Program-made: the position numbers and the translations under genes | Origin: Pinguiococcus pyrenoidosus | Lineage: Eukaryota; Sar; Pinguiophyceae; Pinguiochrysidales; Pinguiochrysidaceae | Length of the DNA stretch: 33,260 nt | Direction: 5' to 3' | Assembly: GCA_019677205.1 (NCBI GenBank) | Contig: JAAMXY010000051.1 | Location: 1-33,260, forward strand | Shown: positions 9,801 through 21,162 of the stretch, piece after piece | Layout: each line of letters opens with the position of its first letter | Numbering within the stretch: the first letter of the stretch is position 1 | The notes under the pieces: model-generated | The model's input: only the letters and a program-made list of their open reading frames with translations | Databases searched by the model: none | What the model was told of the DNA's origin: nothing

Positions 9801-12800
9801 GGATGCGGTCAAGGCGGAGGCGCCGGAAGCACCCGCGAGAAGCCCACGGAAGGCCCGTCCGAAGCCGGGCACAGGGTCTCCGAGGCCAGTTGGCGTCAAG
9901 CCGCCGCACAGAAAGCGGCCCCATCTGCATCCCGTCGACGAGGTGGCGAAGACTGAAGGGAAGCCAGGGGATGCGAATCGGGAAAGGGCCGCGACGGCGC
10001 AAACCGACACCGAGTCTCCCGGACTGAGCGACGCGGAGGCCGTGCCCGGGGCCGCTTCTCCACACGAGAAGCGAAGCGAAGATGTGCGATGGACGGTGGT
10101 GCAAACAGCTCTGAATCGGTACTACGACTTGCCCGTGCCGCTTCCCGGGGAAGAAGTCAAGTTCTCGGTGTTTCAAGGCCTTCCGCGGGTGCAGTTTGTG
10201 CGGCCCAAGAAAAAGCAGAAGCCCCATCACCGCAAGGACAGCAACCGGAGTGGCTCGCGCAGTGCCGCGGAGGCCAGTCCGCCGCGGCCGCAGGGGTGCA
10301 ATGTCTTCAACGTCACGTCGGACGAGGAAGCTGCGCTGATTGGGGAGTGGGGTCTTCCTCTGCTGTGCCGGCGGCTCACCATTGATAACATTCTTCTCAT
10401 CGTTGGCTGCACGTACGCGGAGCTCCAAGTGGTGTTCTACTCGCCGGACTTGGAGGAGCTGAGCGCGTGCGTGCTGGCCGTCCTGGCGCTGCTGCGCCCA
10501 TTGCAGTGGGCCGGAGCGCTTCTCGTGATGCTGCCGCGGGCGTATCACGCGTATTTGGAATCTCCCGTGCCGCTCATTGCCGGCGTCGATAAGCTTCCTT
10601 CCGATTTTGAAGTCCAGGAAGGAGTCATTTTGGTAGAGCTGGCGAAGAACACGGTCCGCATGCACGCGGAGGATGCGAAGAAGTTTCACTCGCTCATGAT
10701 CCCGGAGGCTTCTCGCCTTTGCCACGACCTGAGCGTGCAGATCGAGGCGATCAACAGCCCCGAGGAGACGGCGCCGTATGATCTGGACTCTCTCGCCACG
10801 CACAACCGCAAGCGCTTGCATTCGATCCGGAACGAGCAGAAGCTCCTGGCCGGCCTGCGAGACGCGAAGACGGAGCACACGGACGCGACCCTGAGTGACC
10901 GCCTCACCACGGGCAGCGCGGTTGGAGACCAGCCGGTGCCGGAGGCGATGCCGGGGCGGGTCGACAAGCGGGAAGGCCAGGAAGCGGGGAGCCGGCTGTC
11001 CCTGCAGCGAGCTCTGGAGAAGGCCAGGGATACGTGCGACGCTTCGCTGCGCGCGAAGCGAGCTTTGGCGCTGTCTGGGGCCGTCCAGGAGGCACGGCGG
11101 GATCCGCTCGTGCGGCGGCCCGTAAGCCCCTGTCTTGATTCGTATTCCCGCATGTCCAACTGGACGGCCAGGTCGCCAGTGAAGTTTGCCGGGGACGGGG
11201 GCGTATACGACGGTCTCTGGGAGGGATCGCCGCTGAAGACGCCTCTGACGCAGGTGATCCGGCGGATTAGGAAGCACCTCGGCATGCTCCTGAAGACGGC
11301 GCTGCAGATGGACGCGGAGCTCGAGCAGAGCGGGGCTGGAGAGCTGAATCGGCGGCGCACGACCTCCATCGACCAGATGGGCCGCGCGCTGCGGAGCGTC
11401 CAGCAGAACTCCCGCAACGAGAGCGGCGAGACCGACGGCTCCACACCGAAGATGGGCCACGGTTCCGTGAGCTCGGTGCGGTCCCTCGCAGCTGGCGAGG
11501 CCTTCGTTGACGACGGAGCGCTTGGCTTCCTGACGAAGCTCATGGAGTCGCAAATGTTCAACATGCACTGGTATGCGCTTCGGCAGGTAAGACGGGTGGC
11601 TCGCGAATGCAGCGTGTGCCGGCGAGAAGATGCTCACGCCCGGCGGTATCGTAGGAACAACTGGAGGCGACGAGCGATGTCAACGCGCAGCTGTCGTCGA
11701 CGCTCGACACGACGGACAGTCGCGTGTCTGCCCTGGATCAGGCGAAGCCCTGGCATCTGCACCACGATCGCCGGCAAATCATGGAGGATCTCTTCTACAT
11801 GATCATCGCCGGCGATGCGCCGCCTTCGGGCAATGCAGAGCCGCCGGCGTTGCCCGCGGACGCAAAGCCACGGCCGTTGTGGTGCAATGGGCACTGCGAA
11901 GGGCGCATGGACACTGCCAATTGCACTCTGCTGTGCTTGGAGGAGTGGCAACTGCAGTGGATGGAAGAGCGGCGGGACAAGGTAGCCGGGGCCGCCGGGA
12001 AAGGTTCGAAGCTCCGTGGACAAGGGCGGCTGCCCCCAAGGGCAACCATTCCCTTGCGCAGGAAGCTGAAAAGCCAGAAGCATCGGCGCTTCCGAACCGC
12101 AGACTCCTACCACCGCAGGCGCCGAACGAGGACGCAGTGGCACAAGGCGGCGTCGGTGATCACGCGGTTCCTGAGGCGCGTGGCTGCGGCTCGCAGATGG
12201 GACACCATAACGACGGGATTGACGGCCTTCCAAGCCCGCTTCAGGGGCTACACTTGCCGAAGGCTACTAAGCGACTCGTCTACCAGGCCGCTGCCCGATG
12301 TTCGCGCCTTCTTCGAGCGCAACCAGAACGCATACACCAAGTCGCACCTGATCTGGCGCATGAGCCTGGATCCGGAGGCGAGAATCGGAGTGGCCGTCAT
12401 CGGCGATCCATGTTGCGACGAGTCTGACGCTCATGCCTCGGCAAGGTGCGCCTGCCCAAGTCTCAGCCAAGGGGGCTGCGATTGCTGGCATCGCCTGACC
12501 TCACGCATCTCTTTTTTCCCCTCCCTTTCAGGTTTGCGGAGAAGGAGAACCTTCGCGGCCAAAACACGCAGAGCTCGATGTTCTCGCGCCTCCTTCGCCG
12601 TCGAGCCGGGTTTGAGGGTGACAGCAGCGCTCGCGCGGAGAAGAAGCCAGCGCCTCCTCGGAGGTCGTCGATTTCCCAGCGCTTTCGGTCGACGGGGGAC
12701 CACATTCATTTGTCCGCTCCCAGTAAGCTGCGCACCGAGATACAGAATTGGCAGCTTCGACGAGCTGCGAAGGAGCGGCAGCTCCACAGTTCGTTCCCAG

Positions 12801-14239
12801 GTTTGCGCCGACCGACCTCGCTGTACAGCGTCCCATCCGACGGTGAGAACTCCGTCGACGATTTGAGCCACATGACGGACACTCTGGCGAGCAACGTCCC
12901 GGATGAGTACAGGTTTGGCATCCAAACGACCAAGGGATTGGTGCAGGAACTGAGACGACGGCGGGCGCACAAGTCGAAGCGCTCGAGGTTCGCCAGGCGA
13001 TCGCTCCGGTCCATCGCGGATGGCGGAGAGCAAGCCGAGGGAAGCTTCAAGGAAGAGAGGTCGCAACGGGTGGACGCGGCGGGCAAGCCGCTCCGGCGAG
13101 CCACGCTGCACGACAGTCCGTCCTGGTACAAGACGCTCGTCCGCGAGCCGAAGCGGCTCTCAGATCCCGGTCCCGGAGGTCATCCGAGCAACGGCCGTTT
13201 CTTCGATGACGATCAGACCGCCGACTTCTTGGAATCCGGCGGACGGCACCAGCATCGCTCTCCGGATGTGCACACGGAAGCGAAGGCCGGAGACGCGCGA
13301 CTGCCGGCAAGACGTCGATCGTCCAAGACGCCCAAGAACGGCGATGGTGCGGGCGAAGAAGTGCTCGACGGATTGATTCCTGCGGAGTCCTATGGGAACC
13401 TCTTGGCCGAGCACGTACAGGAAGAAGCGGACACCATTCGAGACTCCTTCTCTAGCCACCCGTCCCTGGCTATGAGAGGATCCAAGGCCAAGTCCGAGTC
13501 AGTGCTGCTCGCGGATGCCGCCTCGGCGGCGAGCAGCCTCAGCTTGAGCTCCCGGGAGAGCGCCCACGGGCTGAAAGTACCGCCGCAGGACGGGCGGATT
13601 GGGCAAAGTGGGAACGAAGGTGAGTCAACCTCGGCAGAGACCAGCGACGAGAATGCTGCCTGGCAGAGCCGCGCCTCACGTCAGTTCTCGTCAGGTGGAT
13701 GCCACGCAAGCGCTTCGCGACACGTGAGCGTGACGGAGCAGGATATCGAAGACATGATTCAGGAGTTGTGCAGCACGAGAGGCATCCCGATCCGCAAGTT
13801 TGGGCGGCAGGGCAAGCCGCACCCGCGCGTTTTCATGCTGGATGCCGCGTCCGGGCATCTCTTCTGGTTCAGCCCCCGCCCGATGAAGAGCGCGTGGCGC
13901 TGGGTGCGGAAGCTGGTGACGTCTCCGGACCACTTCCGAACTTTGCAGATCGGGGACATCGAGGAGGTCCTGAGCGACAAGAGCACGCCGGTCTGTGTGA
14001 GAGCGCTTCGTGACGGCGTCATGAACGGCACGGATCTCGTGGTATCCGTGGTGGCTCGGCGCCGGACCTTGGACTTCAGCGTGGATGACTACGACACGTT
14101 CAGCGTCCTACTCCGCGCCCTGCGGACGCTGGTGGAGCGGGAGAACGCCGGAGTGCGCGTGGTGCCGCGCGAGCTGCTGCAGAACGACGACGCAGTTCCC
14201 TCGAGGAACTCGCAGTCATCTGCAGAGAGTGTGCAGTAG
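6846..14239 (+). CDS. Large DENN-domain protein with IQ motifs and PH-like C-terminus
   Basis: DENN proteins are usually guanine-nucleotide exchange factors for Rab GTPases in membrane traffic. Seven exons are inferred: 6846-6947, 7208-7447, 7550-8467, 8680-9261, 9328-11586, 11655-12445 and 12532-14239. They total 6600 nt (2199 aa) with all phases compatible. The start GCCGCCATGTG has a good Kozak context. Domains: an Arg/Ser-rich, coiled N-terminus; the upstream DENN part from about residue 363 (FDHFVVVGVPRD, then RILYRYPPDEE, DFCFPGG, and after the splice FILSGGG...YGICLYEE); the start of core DENN at about 559 (CLCFISHLPSLRLHFGVL); a long basic, low-complexity insert; then the core resumes at about 951-1036 (LIGEWGLPLL, LLRPLQWAGALLVMLP). 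The downstream DENN part ends near 1367 (FLTKLMESQMFNMHW). IQ-like calmodulin-binding stretches lie near 1531 and 1556 (AFQARFRGY). A PH-like domain occupies about 2045-2165. The splice between exons 2 and 3 is the weakest. The Rab partner is unknown. Confidence 0.75.
8543..8676 (+). repeat. Long pyrimidine microsatellite inside a DENN intron
   Basis: About 130 nt of nearly pure C/T, much of it a 12-nt unit CTCCTTCTTCTT. It lies at the 3' end of the 8468-8679 intron and runs into the acceptor CTTCCATAG, so it doubles as a very long polypyrimidine tract. Read as protein it gives poly-Phe/Ser on one strand and poly-Lys/Glu on the other, neither credible. Confidence 0.85.
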
Positions 14240-14501
14240 GTAGAAGTGGCCGGGAGCCCGTGAATCGCGTTGTCGTGGTGCAAGGAGTGTGCCGTGCTAG
14301 GAAGCGAGGCGCTAAGAGCGTTCTCGTTGGAGTGATCTCAGAAGTACAGTGTGTTGTCGTAGAATTGTGGCCGCTTTGCCGGCGAAGCACCGTGCTGACG
14401 CTGTCCAGGATGAAGGACAGATTGCTGAGCAGTGTGCAGCGCTTGTTGCGCGCCGTGGATGACAAGGGCTGTGCCCAAAGCTCAATACAGAATAAACCCG
14501 C

Positions 14502-15858
14502 TTAGGCCTTCGTCTTTTCCTCCTTCCCTTCCTCGTCCTTCTTCTCCTCTACTTTCTCCTCAGCCTTGTCCTCGGCAACGTCTTCCACGCGGAAGCGCAC
14601 CTATGCAGAGGCAAGAAAAAGTAAGCAAGCTTTCTTGAGGCAGAGCTAGGTTCCTCAAGGCTACCGCTGCCGTCGCGGACATACCTTGTTGTTGAGCAGA
14701 TCGTGCAGGGCGATGATGGCTCGAATGAGCGACGTGAGGTACATGATCAGGTGGAGGTCGTTGGTCTTGACCATCATCGCGCGGACCATGTGCTCGATGT
14801 TGAGGTTGGGCAGCAGATTGAAGATCGTCTGCATGTTGTAGATGATCTGGTTGTTCATGGGCATCTTCCCCGCGACGACGTTCTCCAGGTACAACTTCAT
14901 CTCCAGGAGCCGCTCTTTGAGGCCCTCGAGGCCCGTCACTTTCTGCTTCACCTAGACACCAATGTTGCGGGAGCGGGGTCAGCCTCGGTCCACTTGGTAG
15001 CGCCAGAATCGAGCAAAAAAAATCCTACTTGATGGGCCAGCGTCGACACGGAGGGGTCGTTGATGTCCCGAAGGAGGTGCTCTACGCCGACTTCCTCCGC
15101 CTCCTGCGCTCCGATGGTGCTGGGAATGTGCCGGAAGGTCCTGGACATCTCCTTGCCAGCGTCCACGTCCTGCTGGCTCACATACGCCTTCGTGGGGATG
15201 GTGGAGACCCCCGGGCGGACGTCGATGATCACGAACACCGGCTCTTGACAGTACCTCCGGAACAGGTCGTCAATGCCGAGGTCATTCTCGCGGATGAGCA
15301 GCCCCGTAGAGTAGAATCCCTTGGACGAAATCGCCGTCAGAACTCAGACCGACAGCAGTATTCGGCCCGAAAAGCACGGGAGATCACCTGAATTCTCTCC
15401 TTGGCGTTGATCTTCTTGAACATCGTGCGCATGTTCTCGAGAAAGTTGTGGTCCAAGTACCACACGGAGGAGTCCTCCTTATCCTCCTCAAAGGGCACTC
15501 CATAGCTGTTGGTAATGTCCTTGAGAAGTGCGGCGTTTAGTGAAACTTCACTCCAAAAGAAACAGCAAAAAGACATCACAACTCCAAATCGCACTTCCGA
15601 AGCTCTTCGTATACAAAGCGCCCAGAACCCCCCCCGACCCCCTCCTCGCAGCTAGAGTGTAGCAGAACTCACCACGACGCCGCGGTGGCGCGTGCCCAGC
15701 AGAACGCCGATGACTCTCTTGTTCGCGCCGCGGCGCGCGTCTTTGGCCAGGCGGTTGTAGTGGTCCACGGCGCTCAAGAGCACCAGCGGATGCACCACCA
15801 CCTCCAGATGGTTCTCTGGGTTGAACACCTCCTGTACTACAGCCTTCTGCTCCGCCAT
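14502..15858 (-). CDS. PSMD7: 26S proteasome lid subunit Rpn8 / PSMD7
   Basis: Non-catalytic MPN-domain subunit that pairs with the deubiquitinase Rpn11 in the 19S lid. Five exons: 15673-15858, 15388-15519, 15029-15319, 14685-14951 and 14502-14600. Introns are 153, 68, 77 and 84 nt. The total is 975 nt, 324 aa, the same length as the human protein. Diagnostic stretches follow in order: [27 protein letters not shown], the junction joining HRGVV to [57 protein letters not shown] and [17 protein letters not shown]. The H-x-H zinc motif of Rpn11 is replaced by Y-S-T-G, as expected for the inactive Rpn8 MPN fold. The C-terminus is a short Lys/Glu tail like that of other eukaryotes. The start is the Met of MAEQ, which matches the family start; an upstream in-frame Met would add an unrelated extension. 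It is convergent with the DENN gene; an AATAAA at 14491 lies in the 262-bp gap. Confidence 0.95.
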
Positions 15859-16229
15859 GGTGCGGTCGTGCGGCGCGCAAAGCAGCCACTTTAAGCCGAA
15901 CATCGTCGAATTCGAAGATCGAGACGCAGATCTGATCGTATCTCTATTTTTTCGATATTGCGTGCGATGGAAAGAAGGGAACTTCCAGCTGCGTATGTTC
16001 GATAGTGAACACGACAGACGGATGAAGAACATGCAAAATCGATAGAGAAGGTGTTCGAAAATGTGGTTAGTATTCTGATGGTTTCATCTAGTCTAAAATA
16101 TTTCAATTTATGCTTACTGGAATTAATTAAACATTCTTCAGTGATAAACCGTTAAAAGGAATATATATATATGGTCTCAATCGCTGAAACCTCCGGTGCC
16201 AGAAACTTCTGCGCCACAGCGCCATTCCG
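15859..16229. promoter_or_regulatory. Divergent promoter region (PSMD7 / CGR1-like)
   Basis: About 370 bp between divergent starts. It is clearly more AT-rich than its surroundings on the right side. The run of alternating A/T at 16160-16172 (TATATATATATA), 58 bp before the CGR1-like ATG, is a plausible TATA element for that gene. Confidence 0.45.
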
Positions 16230-16724
16230 ATGACCACCGACAAGGCTTCCAGCGCCGCTGCCGCAGGCGCGCCACTGCGGGGGAGGCCCACCAGTGGGCG
16301 CACGTGGAAAAAAACGCAGACCTCCCGCGCTTCCTCCATGGTGGGATTGTTCTCACAGGGCCGTCCGCAACGTTCTGCACTAAAGGCGCTCTTGTAGGTC
16401 ACCAAGTCCAACCGAGGGCTGCGTAGCTCCTGGGCCAAGAAGATGCAGAGGCGGGGGCAGGAGAGGGAGTTCCGAGAGCTGCAGCAGCGGCTCCGAGAGG
16501 AGAAAAAGCGCGAGTTGGCAGCGCAGCGAGAGGCCCGGGAGCAGCGGCAGCGGCAGCGGGAGGAGAATGCGCTGCGCAGCACGCAGTACCAGGTGATCAC
16601 GGATGACAGCAAGCTGAAGAAGATGAACAAGAAGCAGCTGCGCAGCATCAAGAAGCTGCAGGTGAACCCCAAGACCGGCGCCAAGGAGCTCGTGAGTCCC
16701 TGGGCCAAGGCCAAGCGGGCGTAG
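16230..16724 (+). CDS. CGR1/CCDC86-like nucleolar rRNA-processing protein
   Basis: Small basic coiled-coil protein of the Cgr1 family, which acts in the nucleolus in 60S ribosome assembly and pre-rRNA processing. Two exons, 16230-16340 and 16398-16724, are joined by a 57-nt intron (acceptor GCTCTTGTAG) that removes an in-frame TAG. The product is 145 aa. The N-terminal block GRPTSGRTWKKTQTSRASSM followed by LRSSWAKKM matches the family pattern (SGR-x-W-K ... S-W-x-x-K-M). The middle is a long Arg/Glu/Gln helix. The C-terminus has VITDDSKLKKMNKKQLRSIKK, the family's closing motif (N-P-x-K-L-K-x-x-x-K-K-Q-L-R). Other donor choices would splice in frame but give a poorer match. It converges on the sepiapterin reductase gene, 100 bp away. 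Confidence 0.8.
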
Positions 16725-16824
16725 ACGCGCGGTATTGCGGCCGGAGAGAGCGGCCGACTGCCAATTCCTTGGTTTTTGTGTTGCTTATTTCCTTCTGCAT
16801 TCACGGTCTGCAAGCTCCTCAGTC

Positions 16825-17841
16825 TTATCGTGACTGCTCCACGATATCGGGATGTTTCTTCTCCTCTGCCTCGTCGCCGTCGTCCTCCTCATCTTCCGGC
16901 AGCCCGTCGAAGTAGTCAAAGTGGGCGCCGGAGGTGAACTCGTGGTCGTCGATGAGGCGCAGAAGCATCTCCGCGGACTCCAGCGGCGTCACGAGGTTGC
17001 CCTCGTCAAAGGCCTGCATCCCCGCCTCCCTCAGGGGCTGGAACACGCCGTGACTATTGCGGATCTGCGCCTGCATGTCCGTGTCCATGGGCCCGGGCGC
17101 GTAGTTGAGCACATGGAAGGTGTCGCAGTGAGCCTGCTCTTGCGCCAGGACCCGGTGAAACATCTCGCGAGCCGCCTTGGTCACGCAGTAGTTGCCCCAG
17201 GTCTGGAAGGGCTCCAAGGCCGCCAAGGAGGACACATTGATGACAAAAGCCTCCGGTCTCGGCAGCTCCTTGGCCGCCGCTCTGTCCGATCGGGGCGCGC
17301 CGAAGCGCCGGGTGAATTCCGCCGTGAGGCTCATGCATGACGTGACGTTCAGGTCCAGGTTCTTCTGCACCGACTGCCAATCCCGCAGCTCCGCCACGGT
17401 GCCCAAGTCCCCCACGGTGCCCGCGTTGTTCACGAGGATGACGCGGCTGGGCTTGCCCGCCTGCAGCACGTCCATGGCGGTCTGTGCCCAGGCCTCCACG
17501 GCGGGGAGGTCCCGCATGTCCACGGCAGCCACCGAGACGGCCATGCTCTAGCAAGGCACCGCAAGGGACAGCATCGGAGGAGAAAAAAGGCCTCTCGTCA
17601 GCCCAAAGCCGCAGGAAAAGTGCTGTACACCCCCTCCACACCGCACCTCTTCCAAGTTCTTGACTCCCGTCTTCACCCGCGCGTTCACCAGCAGCGTGGC
17701 GGTCTCCTGCAGCCCCTCCGAGCTGCTGGCAGCTAGCACGATCGTCAGCTTTTGCGGCCAGCGGGCCGCCATCTGCATCGCCAGCGCGCGGCCGAAGCCC
17801 CGGCTGGCGCCCGTGACCAGCACGGCCGTGTGGGTGGTCAT
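16825..17841 (-). CDS. SPR: Sepiapterin reductase (short-chain dehydrogenase)
   Basis: NADPH-dependent cytosolic enzyme that completes tetrahydrobiopterin synthesis. Two exons, 17647-17841 and 16825-17547, are separated by a 99-nt intron in phase 0, giving 305 aa. Classic SDR signatures are present: the nucleotide-binding loop TGASRGFG (near residue 10), NNAG, the catalytic Ser in NVSSLAAL, and Y-x-x-x-K in WGNYCVTKAA. Features specific to sepiapterin reductase rather than general SDRs are VLNYAPGPMDTDMQ and the C-terminal EFTSGAHFDYFD. After that the protein has an unusual acidic tail (PEDEEDDGDEAEEKKH) that animal enzymes lack. The start at 17841 (MTTHTAVLVTGAS) puts the Rossmann fold at the expected distance; an upstream in-frame Met at 18012 would add 57 residues. 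Confidence 0.92.
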
Positions 17842-18397
17842 GAGCAGTCCCCGAGGCGCTTCGGTGGCGCTGTCGAGCTCGAGGGCGAGATTCCAGGCCT
17901 TGTTGGCGCGTGCTATAGCGACGTATGCAAGCGGCAAATTCCAGTGTCCGGCGAAAAATGAAAAGAAGAATTCGGAGGGTTTCACGCAACCGAAGATGCA
18001 TGCGAAACGCACGCGGAGCGCTGCTCGGGAAATGGGAGATTCGCGCTGAAAAACTGCGGAGCTTGGTGATGGGGAGGAGACGACAGCCGAGGAGTGCTGC
18101 CTCGGCAGAGAGGCGGTTGGCCAAGGGGCGCTCGCATCGCAGCGAAACCCTTGCCGAGAGAGCTTCGGACGGGATAGGAAGCGGGATTACAGCTTGACGC
18201 TGGATCCGCCGGACAAGATGGCGGCGAACGAGAGATACGTATTATATGTTTAGAGAAAGGGAGGGAGAATGATTTGCCAGAAACGATGACACGTCGCTAG
18301 ATGACATCAAAGTTCCGCTCTGGATTGATTAAATTTGCGCAAATTCCGCTTCGTCAGAGACGGTGGGACCGGCTACAAAATTGCTTCTGTTGCTTCC
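17842..18397. other. Intergenic region upstream of SPR and downstream of RRN3
   Basis: No gene recognised. The only notable item is a 14-bp perfect palindrome, AATTTGCGCAAATT, at 18332-18345 near the RRN3 3' end. GGCGAAAA near 17950 resembles half an E2F site upstream of SPR but is not an exact match. Confidence 0.35.
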
Positions 18398-21162
18398 TCA
18401 GAAGCCTTCACCGTTGCTGCTTGCAATGGAATAATTGCGAGGGCGTCTGTACATGCCTGCTTCAGGCAGACCCTCCTGTAAACCCGCTGTCCAAGCCACG
18501 CCCGGCTCCACGGGAACATCTTCGTGCTGCACGTAAATGTCCTCCTCGGACGCAACGCTGTTCGCTCGGCTCTTATGCTCTCGAAACCTAGGCATGGCGG
18601 CCCCTTTCTCTTGCGACTCCCTCAGCTCATCCGTGTCTTCCTTCCCGGACACACGATGCTCACCGGCTGCACTGTGCTGCTCTTCTTCTTCGTCGTCGTC
18701 CTCGCTATCTTCGGCCACGCCGTGGTGCGCATCATCGTCGTCTTCTTCGCCTTCTTCGCCTTCTTCCTCTCCTGCCTTCCCACCGTCTTCTTCTCTGTCA
18801 TCGTCTCTGTCATCCTCCTCTCCCTCATCCTCCTCTGGCGTCTCACTCAGTGCGTCCCAGTACGTGTAGTCCTTCTCAATGAATCGGTGCGAGCGCTCCA
18901 GGAGGAACGGGTCGAATGGGAAGAACGAGTCCAAGGGGTTCAGACCTCCCCCCAGGCCTCCCGTACCCTTCTCCCCCTGCCCTTTCCTAGGACGGGCCCT
19001 CGCGAGTCCCGCGTGGATTCTCCTCGCGATCTTGTCACCGAACGACAGGCCCACGCCAATGCGCACCGCTTGCTTCTTGCGGGGGCCGTCCTCTTTCTTG
19101 CCGCCGCCGTCACAATCGGCAGCAGGATCGCGTGGGCGTTTGTACGAGCGCCGTTGGACGTCGTCGTCTTGGTCTTTCCGATCCTCGGCTGTGCCCTTGC
19201 TGGAAACCTCCTCGTCGGTTTCCACGTCCGATTCCGTCAGTTCTACCGGATCCAGGGGATACGCCTGCAGCAGCTGCCGCACGATCTCTTGCGGCAAGAT
19301 GTCGAACCTTGCGCACAGATACACGAACTCCTTCCGGACAGACTCTAGACAATTCTTGAGGGGACACAGCCTCGAGTTGATCAGCGACCGCCAGAAGCTC
19401 TCGCCCAGAAGATCATCCTCGCTGGAGTCGCCGTCAGGGACACGCCTTGCCTCGGCGAAGTCCTTGATGCGGAAGCACATGATGTACAGCAGCGCCTGGC
19501 ACACGCAGAAGAAGACCGCATGGCGCCCCTCGTAGGAAATCAGGTCGTCGTAGCTGATGGCAGAGCTCCGCGAAAGCCTGGACCCCAACCGAAGACCGGG
19601 CTGCTGCTGCAGGCCCGCCGCGTGCACGCGGTCCTTGTACGACGCGTAGCTGCCGAGCGGCATGCCGAGCAAGTACCAGTGTAGGTACCCAGCGATCCAG
19701 CCCTGCAGCATTCTGCCTATCCGCACTGCCTCCAGCCTGCAGCCCATGCAGGCGTAGGCCAAAGTATCTTAGGAAGGCTGCGGGGCGCACTTTTCCACCG
19801 AGACGCACGTACCCTGGGATGAAGGATCCGCCACGAGCAATGAGCGAGGCGAGGTAGCAGGTGGCGGCCATGCGCGTGATGTCATGCCCATGGTCGTCCA
19901 ACGTCCGCTGAAGCAGCAAGTCGATAAACAGCCGTCGCAACCTAGTAGCCGGAGACCAGGCGTGAGCACATGCATCACTTGGAAAAAAGAGACAACGGAA
20001 CGCCACCAACGTTGGCTGCTGTCGTAGTGTGGTGCACAGATGCGTACCTTTGTCTGCGCGCGGAAGCCACGAAGAAGAGGAACTGTACATACTTGGACTT
20101 GTGCGTGGTGAGGACGCGCTTCCGGAAGATGCTCAGGATCTGCCGGCCGAGCTTGTCGACGGAGGACGTGTCCGTCTTCTCCTCGGCCCCGTGCTCCTCA
20201 AGCTCAAGCTCCTCGAGGAGGTACTCGAAGACGAGCTCCAGCATACCATCGAGCTTGTCTGCCGCTTCCCCAACAGCAATCTCCACGTGCTGATGATCCT
20301 TCATGGGCATCGTGGGCGTGCTGGCGCTCTTCTGCGCGAGGATGCTGTCCAGGAGGTTGTTGGCGTCGGGCTCCAGGTTGACGGCGCCCTCGTCAGAGAT
20401 CTTGATCTCCACGTCAATCTTCAGGCAGTGGTCAATGACCACCTCCAGAAGGGTCTCGCGGATGCTCGGAGCATAGCGGCAGATCCGCAAAAGCTGCAAG
20501 GCAAGCACATGAGCTTCATGCCGGTGGCACCATGCCGACCACCTGCAGGGATCACTCGACCTCTCTCGGCCCCTTACCTGAGCCACGTAGGATTTCAGCT
20601 TTGCGGCGGATTTGTAGTGATGCGGAAAGGAGGCCACAAGCACAGTCGCCAGTTCGCTGGTGCCCGCTGGCGTCATCTCCAGCAGCTGCCGGAGAGTCTG
20701 GTGCGCAACTTCCAGTCTGTTTCGCAAGCGCCTCTGTTCTTCGCCGACGTTTTCGTCACTTCTCTGCAGCAGGGCCTCATCCGCGTCGCTCAAGCACAAA
20801 AATTTCGTGAATGCCTTGATGGTCGGCACGAAGAACGTGGAGTTGGCGCCCACGAGCGCCAGCAGCAGGCGTCGGAAGCGCTGCAAAGTGGCAGAACTGC
20901 CCGTGCGGCCGTCGTAGCTGAGGAGCGCCGCCACCAAATCACCGTGATCGCCAGACTTGGACACCAGCTGCGGAGCGAAGCGCTCCAGCGCAGCGTACAG
21001 GCGCACCACCAAGGCGTCTTCCTCACTTCTAGTCCGAAGTTGTGCGCACACCATGCGGTACATGTCAGAATCGCCCCTGGAATTCGCCTCAAACGCGCGC
21101 TTGAGGAAGTCGGCCATCGCCGCCACTGGTTCCAATGGCGGCTCATCCACGTCCGAGCTCAT
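18398..21162 (-). CDS. RRN3: RNA polymerase I initiation factor RRN3 / TIF-IA
   Basis: RRN3 bridges RNA polymerase I and the promoter complex and so controls rRNA synthesis in the nucleolus. Four exons: 20578-21162, 20048-20493, 19813-19941 and 18398-19736. Introns are 84, 106 and 76 nt. The total is 2499 nt, 832 aa, with all phases compatible. Family landmarks follow in order: the helical repeat N-terminus, SIFRKRVLTTHKSKYVQFLFF, ITRMAATCYLASLIARGGSFIP joined across the third intron to LEAVRIGRMLQGWIAGYL, AVFFCVCQALLYIMCFR, NSRLCPLKNCLESVRKEF and FFPFDPFLLERSHRFI. The third intron was chosen because it gives gap-free spacing after FIP. A charged insert sits before FFPFDP, and the C-terminal 120 residues are extremely acidic. 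The protein is longer than human RRN3 (about 650 aa) through these inserts. The first intron has no stop and a length divisible by three. An E2F-like site lies 43 bp upstream of the start. Confidence 0.92.

Noticed and set aside
9295-11637. A 780-codon open frame on the minus strand
   Set aside because: It lies antisense to the DENN gene's largest exon, is rich in Arg/His/Leu with no family pattern, and is explained by high GC content at third positions of the plus-strand gene.
16127-16813. A 228-codon minus-strand frame opposite the CGR1-like gene
   Set aside because: Its Cys/Ser/Arg-rich translation is the complement of the Arg/Glu coiled coil; the plus strand has clear family motifs.
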